A stretch of DNA of 64,000 bases from JAWWPG01 sp038254365 (GCA_038254365.1 JBBSGI010000001.1:110208-174207); one strand, 5' to 3'. Shown: positions 47,014 through 56,568, counted from the stretch's first letter. Notes: a model not told the origin generated them from the letters alone. Numbers and translations are program-made.

Positions 47014-47550
47014 GTGTCGACAGGCCATGTGTTGCTCGGGCTGCTGAGCAGGGGACAGCGGCACGGCTACGACCTGAAACGGGAGCATGACGAGTGCTTT
47101 CCGGCTGCCCGGCCGCTCGCGTTCGGGCAGGTCTACGCCACGTTGGACCGCCTGCAGCGCCAGGGTTTGGTCGGTGCGGTGGCGGTACAACGCGTCGTCG
47201 GACCGGATCGCACCGTCTACGAGGTCACCGATGCCGGGCGCGTCGAGCTCGACGCCTGGCTTGTCGATGTCGAGAGCCCCTCGCCCCATGTCACCAACCC
47301 GCTCGCCGTCAAGTCGACAATGGCGTTGCTGGTCGGCGACGACGAGTGCGCCGCCGACTACCTGCGTCGCCAGCGCAACGCCCACCTGGCGCGCATGCGC
47401 GAGTACACCCGCCGCAAGACCGATCCGGCCGCGTCGTTGCACGAGGTGTTGGCCGCCGACTATGCGATCTCTCACCTCGACGCCGACCTCCGTTGGCTGG
47501 AGACGGCCCTCGAGCGCGTGTCCGAACTCAAAAAGGAGATGAGCCGATGA
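47014..47550 (+). CDS. PadR family repressor of an ABC exporter
   Basis: 178 residues from GTG 47014. N-terminal winged helix GHVLLGLLSRGQRHGYDLKRE, FGQVYATLDRLQRQGLV, then VYEVTDAGRVELDAWL, and a C-terminal Vir_act_alpha-like helical domain. Overlaps the ABC ATPase gene by 4 bases. Such PadR-ABC cassettes respond to antimicrobial peptides or drugs. Confidence 0.9.
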   Translation: MSTGHVLLGLLSRGQRHGYDLKREHDECFPAARPLAFGQVYATLDRLQRQGLVGAVAVQRVVGPDRTVYEVTDAGRVELDAWLVDVESPSPHVTNPLAVKSTMALLVGDDECAADYLRRQRNAHLARMREYTRRKTDPAASLHEVLAADYAISHLDADLRWLETALERVSELKKEMSR

Positions 47551-48308
47551 ACCTCCCCCTACCGAGCGATGTCCCGGCCGATGTGCCCGACCGACACGAG
47601 GCCCTGAGCGCACGTGCTCTCGTGGTCTCCTACGGCAAGACACCTGCTCTGCGAGGCGTGAGCATGTCGGTCCGGCGAGGCGAGATCCTCGCTGTCACCG
47701 GTCCGTCCGGCTCGGGCAAGTCGACCCTGCTCCTGTGCCTGGCCGGCATCCTCACCCCTGACGCGGGTGAGGTTCACTTTGGGGAGCGCTGCATCAGCGC
47801 GGAGAGCGAGTCCGCGCGCTCACGACTCAGACGTCGCGAATTCGGGGTGCTCTTCCAATTCGGCCAGCTCGTACCGGAGCTGACCGCGGCGGAGAACGTC
47901 GCCCTGCCGCTGCTGCTGGGCGGGCGACGACGCAGGGCAGCCGTAACAGCCGCGACCACGTGGCTGGAGCGCTTCGGCGTCGCGGACCTCGCTGACGTAC
48001 GACCACCCTCGATGTCCGGGGGACAAGCGCAACGGGTGGCCGTCGCCCGCGCCATGGTGACCGAACCCCAGGTGTTGTTTGCCGACGAGCCGACCGGTGC
48101 CATGGACACGCTCGCCGGTGAGCAGGTGATGGCCCAGCTCGTCCGGGTGGCCCGAGAGGGGGGAACCACCGTGGTGCTGGTCACCCACGACGCAGCGATA
48201 GCCGCCTACGGCGATCGCGAGGTGCTCGTTCGAGATGGGTTGCTGGGCGACGCTGCGCTGGCCGAGACAGCGCACCCAGCGGCGTCTCACCTGGCGGGCT
48301 CCCGGTGA
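47547..48308 (+). CDS. ABC transporter ATP-binding protein (MacB/LolD type)
   Basis: 253 residues from ATG 47547 (ATGA overlap with padR). Walker A TGPSGSGKSTLLL, Q-loop LFQFGQLVPELTAAENV, signature MSGGQAQRVAVARAM, Walker B VLFADEPTGAMD and H-loop VLVTHD. Drives the FtsX-type permease encoded next, overlapping it by 4 bases. Confidence 0.93.
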   Translation: MNLPLPSDVPADVPDRHEALSARALVVSYGKTPALRGVSMSVRRGEILAVTGPSGSGKSTLLLCLAGILTPDAGEVHFGERCISAESESARSRLRRREFGVLFQFGQLVPELTAAENVALPLLLGGRRRRAAVTAATTWLERFGVADLADVRPPSMSGGQAQRVAVARAMVTEPQVLFADEPTGAMDTLAGEQVMAQLVRVAREGGTTVVLVTHDAAIAAYGDREVLVRDGLLGDAALAETAHPAASHLAGSR

Positions 48309-49765
48309 GGCGGGAACCCGCGCCGCGCCCACGGCTGACCACCCTGCTAAGGCTCGCGATCACCGGCGGTCGGGTGGACGTGATGCGCATCGCGCTCACC
48401 CTGGTGGGGGCGGGCACGGCCACGGTCGCGTTGCTCACCGCCGTTACGGTCGCCTCGATCGGCCCGTCGAACGGCCCGTACGGACTCGATGTGCTGAACC
48501 AGCCAGGTTTGCGGCCGGGCGTGATCACCGTCCTGCTCTTGTTTTGTGTCCCAATCCTGTCATTCGTTGGCCAGTGCGTCCGGGTAGGGGCACCGGCGAG
48601 GGACCGGCGACTCGCAGCGCTGCGGATGGCCGGGGGGACCCCAGGTGATGTGCGCGGGATCGTCGCACTCGAGACTGGGCTCGCCGCGACCGCAGGCGCT
48701 GTGGTCGGGGCGGGCGTCTACGTCGTGCTGCACTCGGTGTTGCGCCACCCGGAGCCGCGTCTACCTCCCGAGCCGGGACGGGTCGAGTCGATGATCAGGG
48801 TCGCGGGCGCACCCAACCTGCCGACCGACGTGTGGCCCACCTGGTGGCTCTTCGGGATCGCCTGCCTGCTGGTGCCGGTCGGCGCAACGGTCGCCAGCCT
48901 GATCGCGATGCGGCGGATCAGCATCAGTCCGTTCGGCGTGCTGCATCGCCAGAGTCACCGCCCGCCCGCCGTCGCGCCCGCGATCCTCTTCGTCGTCGGC
49001 GTGGCCGGGCTGGTGCTGTGGGGGTCCGTGGCACAGAAGCTTGGGACGAGTGAGGGTGGAGGGGTGTTCGGAGCCGTCGCGTTGCTGCTCTTCGTCATGG
49101 CCGTTGCCGGGCTGGTCTTCGGGACTGCCGCGTTGGCGTACCAGATCGGCACCTGGTTGGCTCCGCGCACGGGGCACCCAGCGCTGCTGATCGCCTCCCG
49201 TCGGCTGGTGGATGCGCCGTTCACGGCCAGCCGACCCAGCTCCGTCGTGGTGCTCGCGGTCATGCTGGGCTCGGCCGTTCAGGGCACCCGGGCGAGCTTC
49301 CTGGCCATAACCGATCCCACGGAGACGTTCTATCAGGACACGTTCACCCTGCTCGACGTCGTGCTCGCGGTAGGCGTCGCGGTGGCCGTGGCCGGGCTCA
49401 TGGTGACCGCCGTCGAAGGCGTCATCGCCCGACGAAGGGCGCTGGCCGCACTGGCTGCCAGCGGCACGCCCCGGCGGGTGCTCGGCGAGGCCGTGCTTCT
49501 CGAGACGGTGGTGCCCCTCGGACCGGCCATCATCCTGGCGTCGGCCGCGGGGCTCTTCGCCGCACGTGGGCTGTTCGGCACTTCCGGAGCAGTTCGTCAG
49601 GGGAGTGCCGCCCAACGCGGCGCCCAGGTCTCCGTTCCGATCCCGTGGGCCGAGCTGGTTACCCTCGCCGGGGGCACGCTCGTGGCGGTGTGTGCCGTGA
49701 CGGCCGTCGCCCTGCTGTTCCTGCGCCGCAGTACCGAGCTGTCGGAGCTGCGCGCCGCGGCCTAG
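48305..49765 (+). CDS. FtsX-like ABC transporter permease
   Basis: 486 residues from GTG 48305. Two FtsX units, each with a membrane start, and about 8-10 helices; ALAALAASGTPRRVLGEAVLLETVV is the typical coupling region of MacB/FtsX permeases. A first such loop reads RDRRLAALRMAGGTPGDVRGIVALET. Forms the membrane part of the PadR-controlled exporter; substrate unknown. Confidence 0.88.
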   Translation: MRREPAPRPRLTTLLRLAITGGRVDVMRIALTLVGAGTATVALLTAVTVASIGPSNGPYGLDVLNQPGLRPGVITVLLLFCVPILSFVGQCVRVGAPARDRRLAALRMAGGTPGDVRGIVALETGLAATAGAVVGAGVYVVLHSVLRHPEPRLPPEPGRVESMIRVAGAPNLPTDVWPTWWLFGIACLLVPVGATVASLIAMRRISISPFGVLHRQSHRPPAVAPAILFVVGVAGLVLWGSVAQKLGTSEGGGVFGAVALLLFVMAVAGLVFGTAALAYQIGTWLAPRTGHPALLIASRRLVDAPFTASRPSSVVVLAVMLGSAVQGTRASFLAITDPTETFYQDTFTLLDVVLAVGVAVAVAGLMVTAVEGVIARRRALAALAASGTPRRVLGEAVLLETVVPLGPAIILASAAGLFAARGLFGTSGAVRQGSAAQRGAQVSVPIPWAELVTLAGGTLVAVCAVTAVALLFLRRSTELSELRAAA

Positions 49766-49783
49766 CGAGGCCATCACAGCTGC

Positions 49784-50584
49784 TCAGGTCAGGTGGTCGC
49801 GGAGGTAGGCGATGTCGGCGCCCTGTCCCGCGCTGCCGCCAGGGGTCTCGCAGACCACCGGGGCGCCGGCGGCACGCACCACGTCGACGATATCGTCGGG
49901 CTTGATCTCACCGTCTCCGAAGTTCGCGTGCCGGTCGGCGCCAGAGTCGAAGGCGTCGCGCGAATCGTTGGCGTGCACCAGGTCGATCCGCCCGGTGATG
50001 GCGAGCACCCGATCGACGATCGAGGGCAGCTCCTCGCCACCTGCATGCGCATGGCAGGTGTCCAGACAGAAACCCACCGTGTCGCCACCCTCGGCCGCTC
50101 CAATGGCGTCCCACATGCCGGCGATCCGCTCCAGGCGGCGCGCCATGGCGTTGTCGCCACCTGCGGTGTTCTCGATCAAGAGCGGCACCGTCATGTCGAG
50201 CCGGTCGATGCACTTGCGCCAGTTGTCGAAGCCGATCGCCGGGTCGTCGTCCTTGAGCACGTGACCGCCGTGGACGATGACGCCCTTCGCGCCGATCTCG
50301 GCGGCCAGCGTGACGGTCTGCTGCAGGAGCTTCCGGGACGGGATGCGGATCCGGTTGTTCGTCGTCGCGACGTTGAGCACGTACGGGGCGTGCACGTAGA
50401 GGTCGATCCCCGCCTCCTCGGCGGCCGTCCGCAGCGCCGTGGCCCCCCCGGCGTAGGAGACGACAGGCCCCTTCCACCCCTGCGGGTCACCCAGGAAGAA
50501 CTGTGAGAGCGTGCCCTTGCGCGCCACTGCCTCGGCGATGGGGTCGGTCTGGTCGACGTGGGCGCCGATGATGAACTCGCTCAT
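49784..50584 (-). CDS. nfo: Deoxyribonuclease IV (AP endonuclease)
   Basis: 266 residues; xylose-isomerase-like TIM barrel. Metal and catalytic motifs: GAHVDQTDP, VHAPYVLNVA, VIVHGGHV, LLIENTAGGDNAMA, GFCLDTCHAHAGGEEL, HANDSRDAFDSGADRHANFGDG and CETPGG. Cuts 5' to abasic sites in base-excision repair. Convergent with the ABC permease gene. Confidence 0.95.
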   Translation of the reverse strand: MSEFIIGAHVDQTDPIAEAVARKGTLSQFFLGDPQGWKGPVVSYAGGATALRTAAEEAGIDLYVHAPYVLNVATTNNRIRIPSRKLLQQTVTLAAEIGAKGVIVHGGHVLKDDDPAIGFDNWRKCIDRLDMTVPLLIENTAGGDNAMARRLERIAGMWDAIGAAEGGDTVGFCLDTCHAHAGGEELPSIVDRVLAITGRIDLVHANDSRDAFDSGADRHANFGDGEIKPDDIVDVVRAAGAPVVCETPGGSAGQGADIAYLRDHLT

Positions 50585-50620
50585 CCCCTCACTGTAGGAC
50601 GGCCCGGGGACACCCCGGGC

Positions 50621-51283
50621 TCACACCAGGACGGCGTCCTGGAGCTGGCCGTCGACGACCAGCACCCGCCCGTCGCGGAGCGCCCAGAAGTAGGTCCCTT
50701 CGTGTCGATACTGGTTGGCGACCTGGGCGAGCAACTCGGTCTCCGGATGGCCCGGTGAGTCGAGGTGCGGCACAAACGGCCGGTCGAGAACCCCGAGTCC
50801 GTCCCAGATCGTCTCGGCGTCGTAGGCCTCCGTCACCTCCCGCGGAGAGTCACAGAGCTCGAGACCGCGCAGGCTGGGCGCCAGCACACACGGACCGGCG
50901 CTGTAGCCGGCGTAGACCACCGCATCCTCGGCAACCAGCCGCGGGATGAGTCGGTCAGCTCCGCTCGTCGCCATCGCGTACCTCAACGTGAACGCATTCC
51001 CTCCGCGCACCCACAGGGCGCCAACGCCGGCCAGATCGCGTGCCAAGGTGTGCGCTTCGGCGTCGTAGTCTCGAAGATCCACCTCGTGCGGCTCGAGCCC
51101 CAACTCGCGCAGAGCGCGCAGCTCCAGGTCGACACTCTCGGCGCGGCGAGCCGGGTCGCCGGTGTCACAGGCGTTGGCGATCACGGCCACGGTCGGCGGC
51201 CCGGCGGCCCGGCGGACCAGGTCGACCAACAGGTCCGAGCGGTCACCGACCCGGAACGACGAGAGATACAGGCGCATCGCCAC
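50621..51283 (-). CDS. Peptidase E-like serine peptidase (family S51)
   Basis: 220 residues. The nucleophile motif is VVYAGYSAGPCVLAPSL, with Ser in GYSAG, and an upstream GVGALWVRGGNAFTLRY and a downstream FVPHLDSPGHPE His region. S51 peptidases include dipeptidase E and cyanophycinase-like enzymes; which one is not clear. The first codon is GTG 51283, or ATG 51277. Divergent from the ABC gene at 51434, with a palindrome between them. Confidence 0.85.
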   Translation of the reverse strand: MAMRLYLSSFRVGDRSDLLVDLVRRAAGPPTVAVIANACDTGDPARRAESVDLELRALRELGLEPHEVDLRDYDAEAHTLARDLAGVGALWVRGGNAFTLRYAMATSGADRLIPRLVAEDAVVYAGYSAGPCVLAPSLRGLELCDSPREVTEAYDAETIWDGLGVLDRPFVPHLDSPGHPETELLAQVANQYRHEGTYFWALRDGRVLVVDGQLQDAVLV

Positions 51284-51306
51284 AGTCTGCTCCGGCTAAG
51301 GTCCGT

Positions 51307-51322
51307 CCTGACAGCTGTCAGG
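51307..51322. promoter_or_regulatory. Palindrome between peptidase and ABC exporter genes
   Basis: CCTGACAGCTGTCAGG is a perfect 16-base inverted repeat, 24 bases before the peptidase start (minus) and 112 before the ABC start (plus). It is a candidate operator for one or both genes; no regulator is encoded next to it. Confidence 0.5.
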
Positions 51323-51433
51323 TCAACCGAGGATGAAACCCCATCGCAACCTGAGCCCGGGCTCCCCTAGCGTTGGGGGCAGTGCCGCGGCCCCCGAGAC
51401 CCCGAGCAACCGTACCGACAGAACAGGGGATCC

Positions 51434-52225
51434 ATGTCCGAGCCTCCCGCGACTGGCGCACCACCAGGCCCGTCGATCGCCGCCCGCGCTGTCGACCTGA
51501 CCAAGCTGTACGGCGAGGGGTCGGCCACCATCGCCGCCCTCGACGGCGTGACCGTCGACTTCGCCGCGGCCGAGTTCACCGCGGTGATGGGGCCCTCCGG
51601 CTCCGGGAAGTCGACCCTCATGCACTGCCTGGCGGCCCTGGACACGGCCACCGCCGGCGACGCCTTCCTCGGCGACGAGCAGCTGGCCCGCCTCGACGAC
51701 AAGGCACTCACGCTGCTCCGCCGGGACAAGATCGGCTTCGTCTTCCAGGCATACAACCTGGTCCCCACGCTGACCGCCCGGGAGAACATCCTGCTGCCCC
51801 TGTCGATCGCCGGACGGAAGCCGGACCGGGACTGGCTCGACACGGTCATCGCCACGCTCGACCTCGGGTCGCAGCTCGGGCACCGGCCGAGCGAGCTGTC
51901 CGGAGGTCAGCAGCAGCGAGTCGCCTGCGCCCGGGCGATGGTCTCGAAGCCGGCGGTCATCTTCGCTGACGAGCCGACCGGCAACCTGGACTCCGCATCC
52001 GGCGCCGAGCTGCTCGGCTTCCTGCGCAGAAGCGTCGCCGACTTCCACCAGACGGTCGTGATGGTCACCCACGACCCACTGGCCGCGTCGTACACCGACC
52101 GGGTGATCTTCCTGGCCGACGGGAAGGTGGTCGACGAGCTGCGGCAGCCGACCGGTGAGCGGGTGCTCGAGAAGATGAAGGAGCTCTCCGCCGGCACTCC
52201 GCTGGCCAGCGGTGCGGAGGCCTGA
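51434..52225 (+). CDS. ABC transporter ATP-binding protein (second exporter)
   Basis: 263 residues from ATG 51434. Walker A MGPSGSGKSTLMH, Q-loop FVFQAYNLVPTLTARENI, signature LSGGQQQRVACARAM, Walker B VIFADEPTGNLD, H-loop MVTHD. LolD/MacB type. Three bases separate it from the permease gene. Confidence 0.94.
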   Translation: MSEPPATGAPPGPSIAARAVDLTKLYGEGSATIAALDGVTVDFAAAEFTAVMGPSGSGKSTLMHCLAALDTATAGDAFLGDEQLARLDDKALTLLRRDKIGFVFQAYNLVPTLTARENILLPLSIAGRKPDRDWLDTVIATLDLGSQLGHRPSELSGGQQQRVACARAMVSKPAVIFADEPTGNLDSASGAELLGFLRRSVADFHQTVVMVTHDPLAASYTDRVIFLADGKVVDELRQPTGERVLEKMKELSAGTPLASGAEA

Positions 52226-52228
52226 TCC

Positions 52229-54775
52229 ATGTGGAAAGTGACCTGGCGCAACCTCTTCGCGCGCAAGGTGCGGCTGCTCTTGAGCGGCTTCGCGATCGTG
52301 CTCGGCGTCGCCTTCGTGGCTGGTTCGTTCATCCTCACCGACACGATTCGGGACGCGTTCACCGGAATCATCAAGGGATCGACGGCCGATGTAGAGGTGG
52401 CGCCGAAGGGCTCGGGTGCCTTCGACTCGGGACCGGACTCCAGGACGATCAGCGCCGACGTCGTTCGCAAGCTCAGGACGCTCGACGACGCCGCCGCGGT
52501 CAACCCTGGCAACCAGGTCCAGGGCGTCTACGTGCTGGACAAGAGCGACAAGGTGCTCAGTGGTGGCGGCGCGCCCGGGCTGGCCTTCGACTACGGCAAC
52601 GGACGCGCGATAACCGGGAACCGGATCGTGACGATCACCGACGGAAAGCCGCCGGCAGCTCTCGACGAGATCGCGCTCGACTCGCACACGGCGGCCCGCG
52701 GCAACTACTCCGTCGGTGACCAGGTCGACCTCGTCACACCGGGTCCGAAGCCTCGGACAACCGTGACCCTGACCGGCATCTTCCGCTTCGGCCAGACGGG
52801 GAACACCGCGGGCGCCACTATCACCCTCTACTCGCAGCAGGCCATCCAAGATCTCTACTTCCACGGCAAGGACGTGTACTCCGGGGTGTCGTTGACCGCG
52901 AAGCAGGGGGTCAGCCAGGAGCAGCTCGCGGCCGAGGCGCAGAAGCTGCTACCGCGTGGCCTGCGGGCCCGCACCGGCGACGACGTGGCAGCCGAGGGCG
53001 AGAAGGCGATCAGCCAGATCCTCAAGTTCATCAACTACTTCCTGCTTGTCTTCGCGGCGATCTCCCTGGTCGTCGGGGTCTTCCTGATCATCAACACGTT
53101 CTCGATCCTGGTGGCACAACGGAGCCGGGAGCTGGCGCTGTTGCGCGCGATGGGCGCATCGAAGAGGCAGGTGAACCGCTCGGTGCTTACCGAGGCGTTC
53201 GCGGTCGGTCTGGTCGGAACGACGGCCGGCGTGGGCGTCGGCTATCTCCTCGCGATGGCGTTGCGATGGGTCTTCGGGAAGATCGGCCTCGACCTCACCG
53301 GAGTCCCCATGCCGGTCGCTCCGCGCACGATCCTCGCGGCCTACCTGGCCGGGATGGTCACCACGCTGATCGCCGCCTACCTGCCGGCGCGGCGCGCCGG
53401 ACGGGTATCGCCGGTCACCGCCATGCGGGACGACATCGCCATGCCGGCGGCCTCGCTCCGCCGCCGAACCTTGACCGGCACCATGCTCGTGGTGCTCGGT
53501 GCCGCAGCCGCGGTCGTCGGCTTCCTCGGCTCGGGTGGTTTCGGCCTGCTGGGCATCGGAGTGGGTGCGTTGGCCGTCCTGATCGGCGTTGCCCTGATGA
53601 GCCCGGTGCTCGGTCGCCCCTTGATCCGGCTGCTCGGAGTGGGGTACCAGGCGGCGTTCGGTTCGGTCGGCACGTTGGCCACCCAGAACTGCCTGCGCAA
53701 CCCTCGCCGCACCGCCGCCACGGCCAGCGCGCTGATGATCGGGCTGGCGCTGGTGGCTACGATGTCGATTCTCGGGCAGTCCGCGAAGGCCAGCACCGAC
53801 AAGGCCGTCAGCCAGACCCTCACCGCGGACTTCGTGGTGAGCAACGCCGTCGGCTCGCCGTTCTCGCCGACGATAGCCAGGCAGATCCGTCGGCAACCCG
53901 GCGTGCAGACGGTGGCGGAGTTCAGATCCGCGACCGGTGAGATCGACGGCAACCAGGTATTCCTGGGCGCGGCCGACCCCACGCAACTTCCCCGGGTGCT
54001 CGCCATCCCCATGGAGAAGGGCTGGGTCGCCGGCCTCGCCGACCGCACCATCTTGGTGGACAAGAACACGGCAAGCGGGCACGGCTATGCGATCGGTGAC
54101 ACCGTACGGCTGAAGCTCCAGGGCGGCACCCAGAGCCTCCGGGTGGCCGGCATCTTCTCGGCGTCCGCGGCGGTACCGGCGAACTACATCATTACCCTGA
54201 AGGCCCTGGCCAAGGGCGCCCTGCAGCCGCAGGACTCGTTGCTGTTCATCACGCCGAGGCCCGGGGTGTCGGCCTCCGAGCTGCACGCACAAGTCGACCC
54301 GATCACGAAGGACCTGCCGACGGTCTCGCTGCAGGACCAGTCGGGTTTCGCGGAAACCCAGAGCAAGCAGATCGACAACTTTCTGCTGCTGATCTACTCG
54401 CTGCTCGCGTTCTCGATCATCATCGCGGCGCTCGGCATCGTGAACACCCTTGCCCTGTCGGTGATCGAGCGGACCCGGGAGGTCGGGCTGTTGCGAGCAA
54501 TCGGGCTCAGCCGTCGGCAGCTGCGTCGCATGGTCCGGCTGGAGTCCATCGCGATCGCGGTGCTCGGCGCGACCCTCGGCGTCGTCATCGGGATCGCCTT
54601 CGGCGTCTCGCTGGTCAAGGCGCTCAGTGACCAAGGCTTGGATGTGCTTTCCGTGCCCTGGTTGCAGCTCGCGGTGTTCGTCGTGGTGGCTGGGGTGATC
54701 GGGGTTCTGGCTGCCTGGCTGCCGGCGCGACGGGCCGCCAGGCTCAACGTCCTGAACGCGATCACGACGGAGTAG
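52229..54775 (+). CDS. Large FtsX-like ABC transporter permease
   Basis: 848 residues, about twice a simple FtsX unit. N-terminal membrane helix (VRLLLSGFAIVLGVAFVAGSF), a MacB_PCD extracellular domain, three helices with ELALLRAMGASKRQVNRSVLTE and YLPARRAGRVSPVTAM, a middle pair, a second extracellular domain, and a last FtsX unit with REVGLLRAIGLSRRQLRRM and AWLPARRAARLNVLNAI. Typical of actinobacterial exporters for peptides or lipids, also found in AntiB systems. Operon with 51434. Confidence 0.92.
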   Translation: MWKVTWRNLFARKVRLLLSGFAIVLGVAFVAGSFILTDTIRDAFTGIIKGSTADVEVAPKGSGAFDSGPDSRTISADVVRKLRTLDDAAAVNPGNQVQGVYVLDKSDKVLSGGGAPGLAFDYGNGRAITGNRIVTITDGKPPAALDEIALDSHTAARGNYSVGDQVDLVTPGPKPRTTVTLTGIFRFGQTGNTAGATITLYSQQAIQDLYFHGKDVYSGVSLTAKQGVSQEQLAAEAQKLLPRGLRARTGDDVAAEGEKAISQILKFINYFLLVFAAISLVVGVFLIINTFSILVAQRSRELALLRAMGASKRQVNRSVLTEAFAVGLVGTTAGVGVGYLLAMALRWVFGKIGLDLTGVPMPVAPRTILAAYLAGMVTTLIAAYLPARRAGRVSPVTAMRDDIAMPAASLRRRTLTGTMLVVLGAAAAVVGFLGSGGFGLLGIGVGALAVLIGVALMSPVLGRPLIRLLGVGYQAAFGSVGTLATQNCLRNPRRTAATASALMIGLALVATMSILGQSAKASTDKAVSQTLTADFVVSNAVGSPFSPTIARQIRRQPGVQTVAEFRSATGEIDGNQVFLGAADPTQLPRVLAIPMEKGWVAGLADRTILVDKNTASGHGYAIGDTVRLKLQGGTQSLRVAGIFSASAAVPANYIITLKALAKGALQPQDSLLFITPRPGVSASELHAQVDPITKDLPTVSLQDQSGFAETQSKQIDNFLLLIYSLLAFSIIIAALGIVNTLALSVIERTREVGLLRAIGLSRRQLRRMVRLESIAIAVLGATLGVVIGIAFGVSLVKALSDQGLDVLSVPWLQLAVFVVVAGVIGVLAAWLPARRAARLNVLNAITTE

Positions 54776-54958
54776 GACCAGGCCGCGGGCCTGCTGGGCC
54801 TGTGGACCGACGATTTCGGGGGTACGGCGCTGCGCTGGTAGCCTGGGCGCTCATCGATCCCGCCAGACGCGGGGAAGTTGCACGGCCGGTTCCGCCGGAC
54901 GTACCTCCTGTCACGGAGACGCCGTGACCGCAAAGTCCACGGGAGGTGGATGTCGCGC

Positions 54959-55249
54959 ATGCGCAACTACGAGCTCATGGTGATCCTGGACCCCGACCTC
55001 GAAGAGCGGACGGTCGAGCCGTCCCTCGAGACCTACCTCAACCTGGTCCGCCAGGACGGGGGCAGTGTCGAGTCTGTCGACGTGTGGGGACGGCGTCGCC
55101 TGGCCTACGAGCTCGACAAGAAGACCGAGGGCATCTACGCGGTCGTCACCCTCGCGGCCGAGCCCGCGACAGTCAAGGAGCTGGACCGCCAGCTCGGGCT
55201 CAACGAGTCGGTCATGCGGACCAAGGTGCTCCGACCCGAAGTCCACTGA
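54959..55249 (+). CDS. rpsF: 30S ribosomal protein S6
   Basis: 96 residues from ATG 54959 (MRNYELMVILDPDLEERTVEP, the family start); ATG 54950 is closer to GGGAGG and may be used. ferredoxin-like fold with WGRRRLAYELDKKTEGIY and the C-terminal TKVLRPEVH. Opens rpsF-ssb-rpsR-rplI. Confidence 0.95.
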   Translation: MRNYELMVILDPDLEERTVEPSLETYLNLVRQDGGSVESVDVWGRRRLAYELDKKTEGIYAVVTLAAEPATVKELDRQLGLNESVMRTKVLRPEVH

Positions 55250-55273
55250 CACTTCATAGCTGGGAGGCTGCCC

Positions 55274-55792
55274 ATGGCGGGCGAGACCACAATCACCGTC
55301 GTCGGAAACCTGACCGACGACCCCGACCTGCGATTCACCCCGTCCGGGGCTGCTGTCGCCAACTTCACCGTAGCGTCGACGCCGCGCTTCTTCGACAAGC
55401 AGACGAACGAGTGGAAGGACGGCGACGCGCTGTTCCTGCGCTGCTCGATCTGGCGTCAGGCCGCGGAGAACGTCGCGGAGTCGCTTCACCGCGGAACCCG
55501 GGTCATCGTCTCCGGGCGGCTGCGCCAGCGGTCCTACGAGACACGCGAGGGCGAGAAGCGGACGGTGTTCGAGCTTGACGTCGACGAGGTCGGTCCCTCG
55601 CTGAAGTACGCCACGGCCAAGCTGACGAAGACGACGCGTTCGGGCACCTCCGGCGACGGCGGGGGCGGTGGTGGTGGCGGCGGCAACGACCCCTGGGCGA
55701 CCAACGCGCCGAACACCGGTGGCCAGCCGGCGGCCGGCGGCAACGACCCGTGGGCGGCACCTGCCGGTGGGTCGGACGAGCCACCATTCTGA
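55274..55792 (+). CDS. ssb: Single-stranded DNA-binding protein
   Basis: 172 residues. OB fold with ITVVGNLTDDPDLRFTPSG, FLRCSIWRQAAENVAESL and TRVIVSGRLRQRSYE. After about 120, a Gly-rich linker with two copies of GGNDPWA, then the acidic tip SDEPPF that recruits partner proteins. Ordered with rpsF and rpsR as in most bacteria. Confidence 0.96.
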   Translation: MAGETTITVVGNLTDDPDLRFTPSGAAVANFTVASTPRFFDKQTNEWKDGDALFLRCSIWRQAAENVAESLHRGTRVIVSGRLRQRSYETREGEKRTVFELDVDEVGPSLKYATAKLTKTTRSGTSGDGGGGGGGGGNDPWATNAPNTGGQPAAGGNDPWAAPAGGSDEPPF

Positions 55793-55867
55793 CGTCGTAG
55801 CCGAAGACGCCCTGACACCAGACCATTCCGGCGGTTGCCGGGCTCAACACAGGGAGAGAGCACCACA

Positions 55868-56104
55868 ATGGCCAAACCGATCGTGCGCAAGCCCAAGAAG
55901 AAGGTCTGCGCCTTCTGCAAGGACAAGGCGACGTACGTCGACTACAAGGACACCGCACTGCTGCGGAAGTTCATCTCCGACCGAGGCAAGATCCGGGCCC
56001 GTCGGGTCACCGGCAACTGCACCCAGCACCAGCGCGACGTCGCCACGGCGATCAAGAACGCCCGCGAGATGGCGCTGCTCCCGTACACGTCGACCGCCCG
56101 CTGA
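55868..56104 (+). CDS. rpsR: 30S ribosomal protein S18
   Basis: 78 residues from ATG 55868 (MAKPIVRKPKKKVCAFCKDK), with GGGAGAG upstream. Contains DYKDTALLRKFISDRGKI and the C-terminal RARRVTGNCTQHQRDVA, AREMALLPY. CAFC keeps one zinc-type Cys pair and a later Cys, so it may be the Cys-rich form. Confidence 0.95.
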   Translation: MAKPIVRKPKKKVCAFCKDKATYVDYKDTALLRKFISDRGKIRARRVTGNCTQHQRDVATAIKNAREMALLPYTSTAR

Positions 56105-56117
56105 GAGAGAGACGACC

Positions 56118-56564
56118 ATGAAGCTCATTCTCACGCAGGAGGTCTCCGACCTCGGCGCACCTGGTGACGTCGTCGAGGTCAAGGACGGCTACGGCCGCAA
56201 CTACCTGATGCCACGCGGCTTCGCCATCCGCTGGACGAGGGGTGCGCAGAAGCAGATCGACTCGATCAAGAAGGCGCGGTCCGTCCGCGAGGTGCGAGAC
56301 CTCGGCCATGCCGACGAGATCAAGAACCAGCTCGAGCAGCTGAACGTCCGGCTCGTGTCGCAGGCCGGGTCAGCCGGCCGGCTGTTCGGCGCGGTGACGG
56401 TGGGCGACATCCTCGATGCGGTCAAGAATGCCGGCGGGCCCGACATCGACAAGCGGCGGATCGAGCTCGGCAAGCCGATCAAGACCGTCGGCAGCCATCA
56501 GGTCAAGGTAAAGGTGCACGACGACGTGACCGCCACCGTGAACCTCGAGGTCGTCGCCTCCTAG
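56118..56564 (+). CDS. rplI: 50S ribosomal protein L9
   Basis: 148 residues. N-domain MKLILTQEVSDLGAPGDVV with KDGYGRNYLMPRG, the long linking helix, and C-domain GRLFGAVTVGDILDAV ending HDDVTATVNLEVVAS. Its stop is 4 bases from the convergent sulfatase stop; no terminator fits between them. Confidence 0.96.
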   Translation: MKLILTQEVSDLGAPGDVVEVKDGYGRNYLMPRGFAIRWTRGAQKQIDSIKKARSVREVRDLGHADEIKNQLEQLNVRLVSQAGSAGRLFGAVTVGDILDAVKNAGGPDIDKRRIELGKPIKTVGSHQVKVKVHDDVTATVNLEVVAS

Positions 56565-56568
56565 TCGC

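Noticed and set aside
54841..54958. Promoter of the rpsF operon
   Set aside because: A TAGCCT near 54840 could be a -10, but no -35 is spaced correctly.
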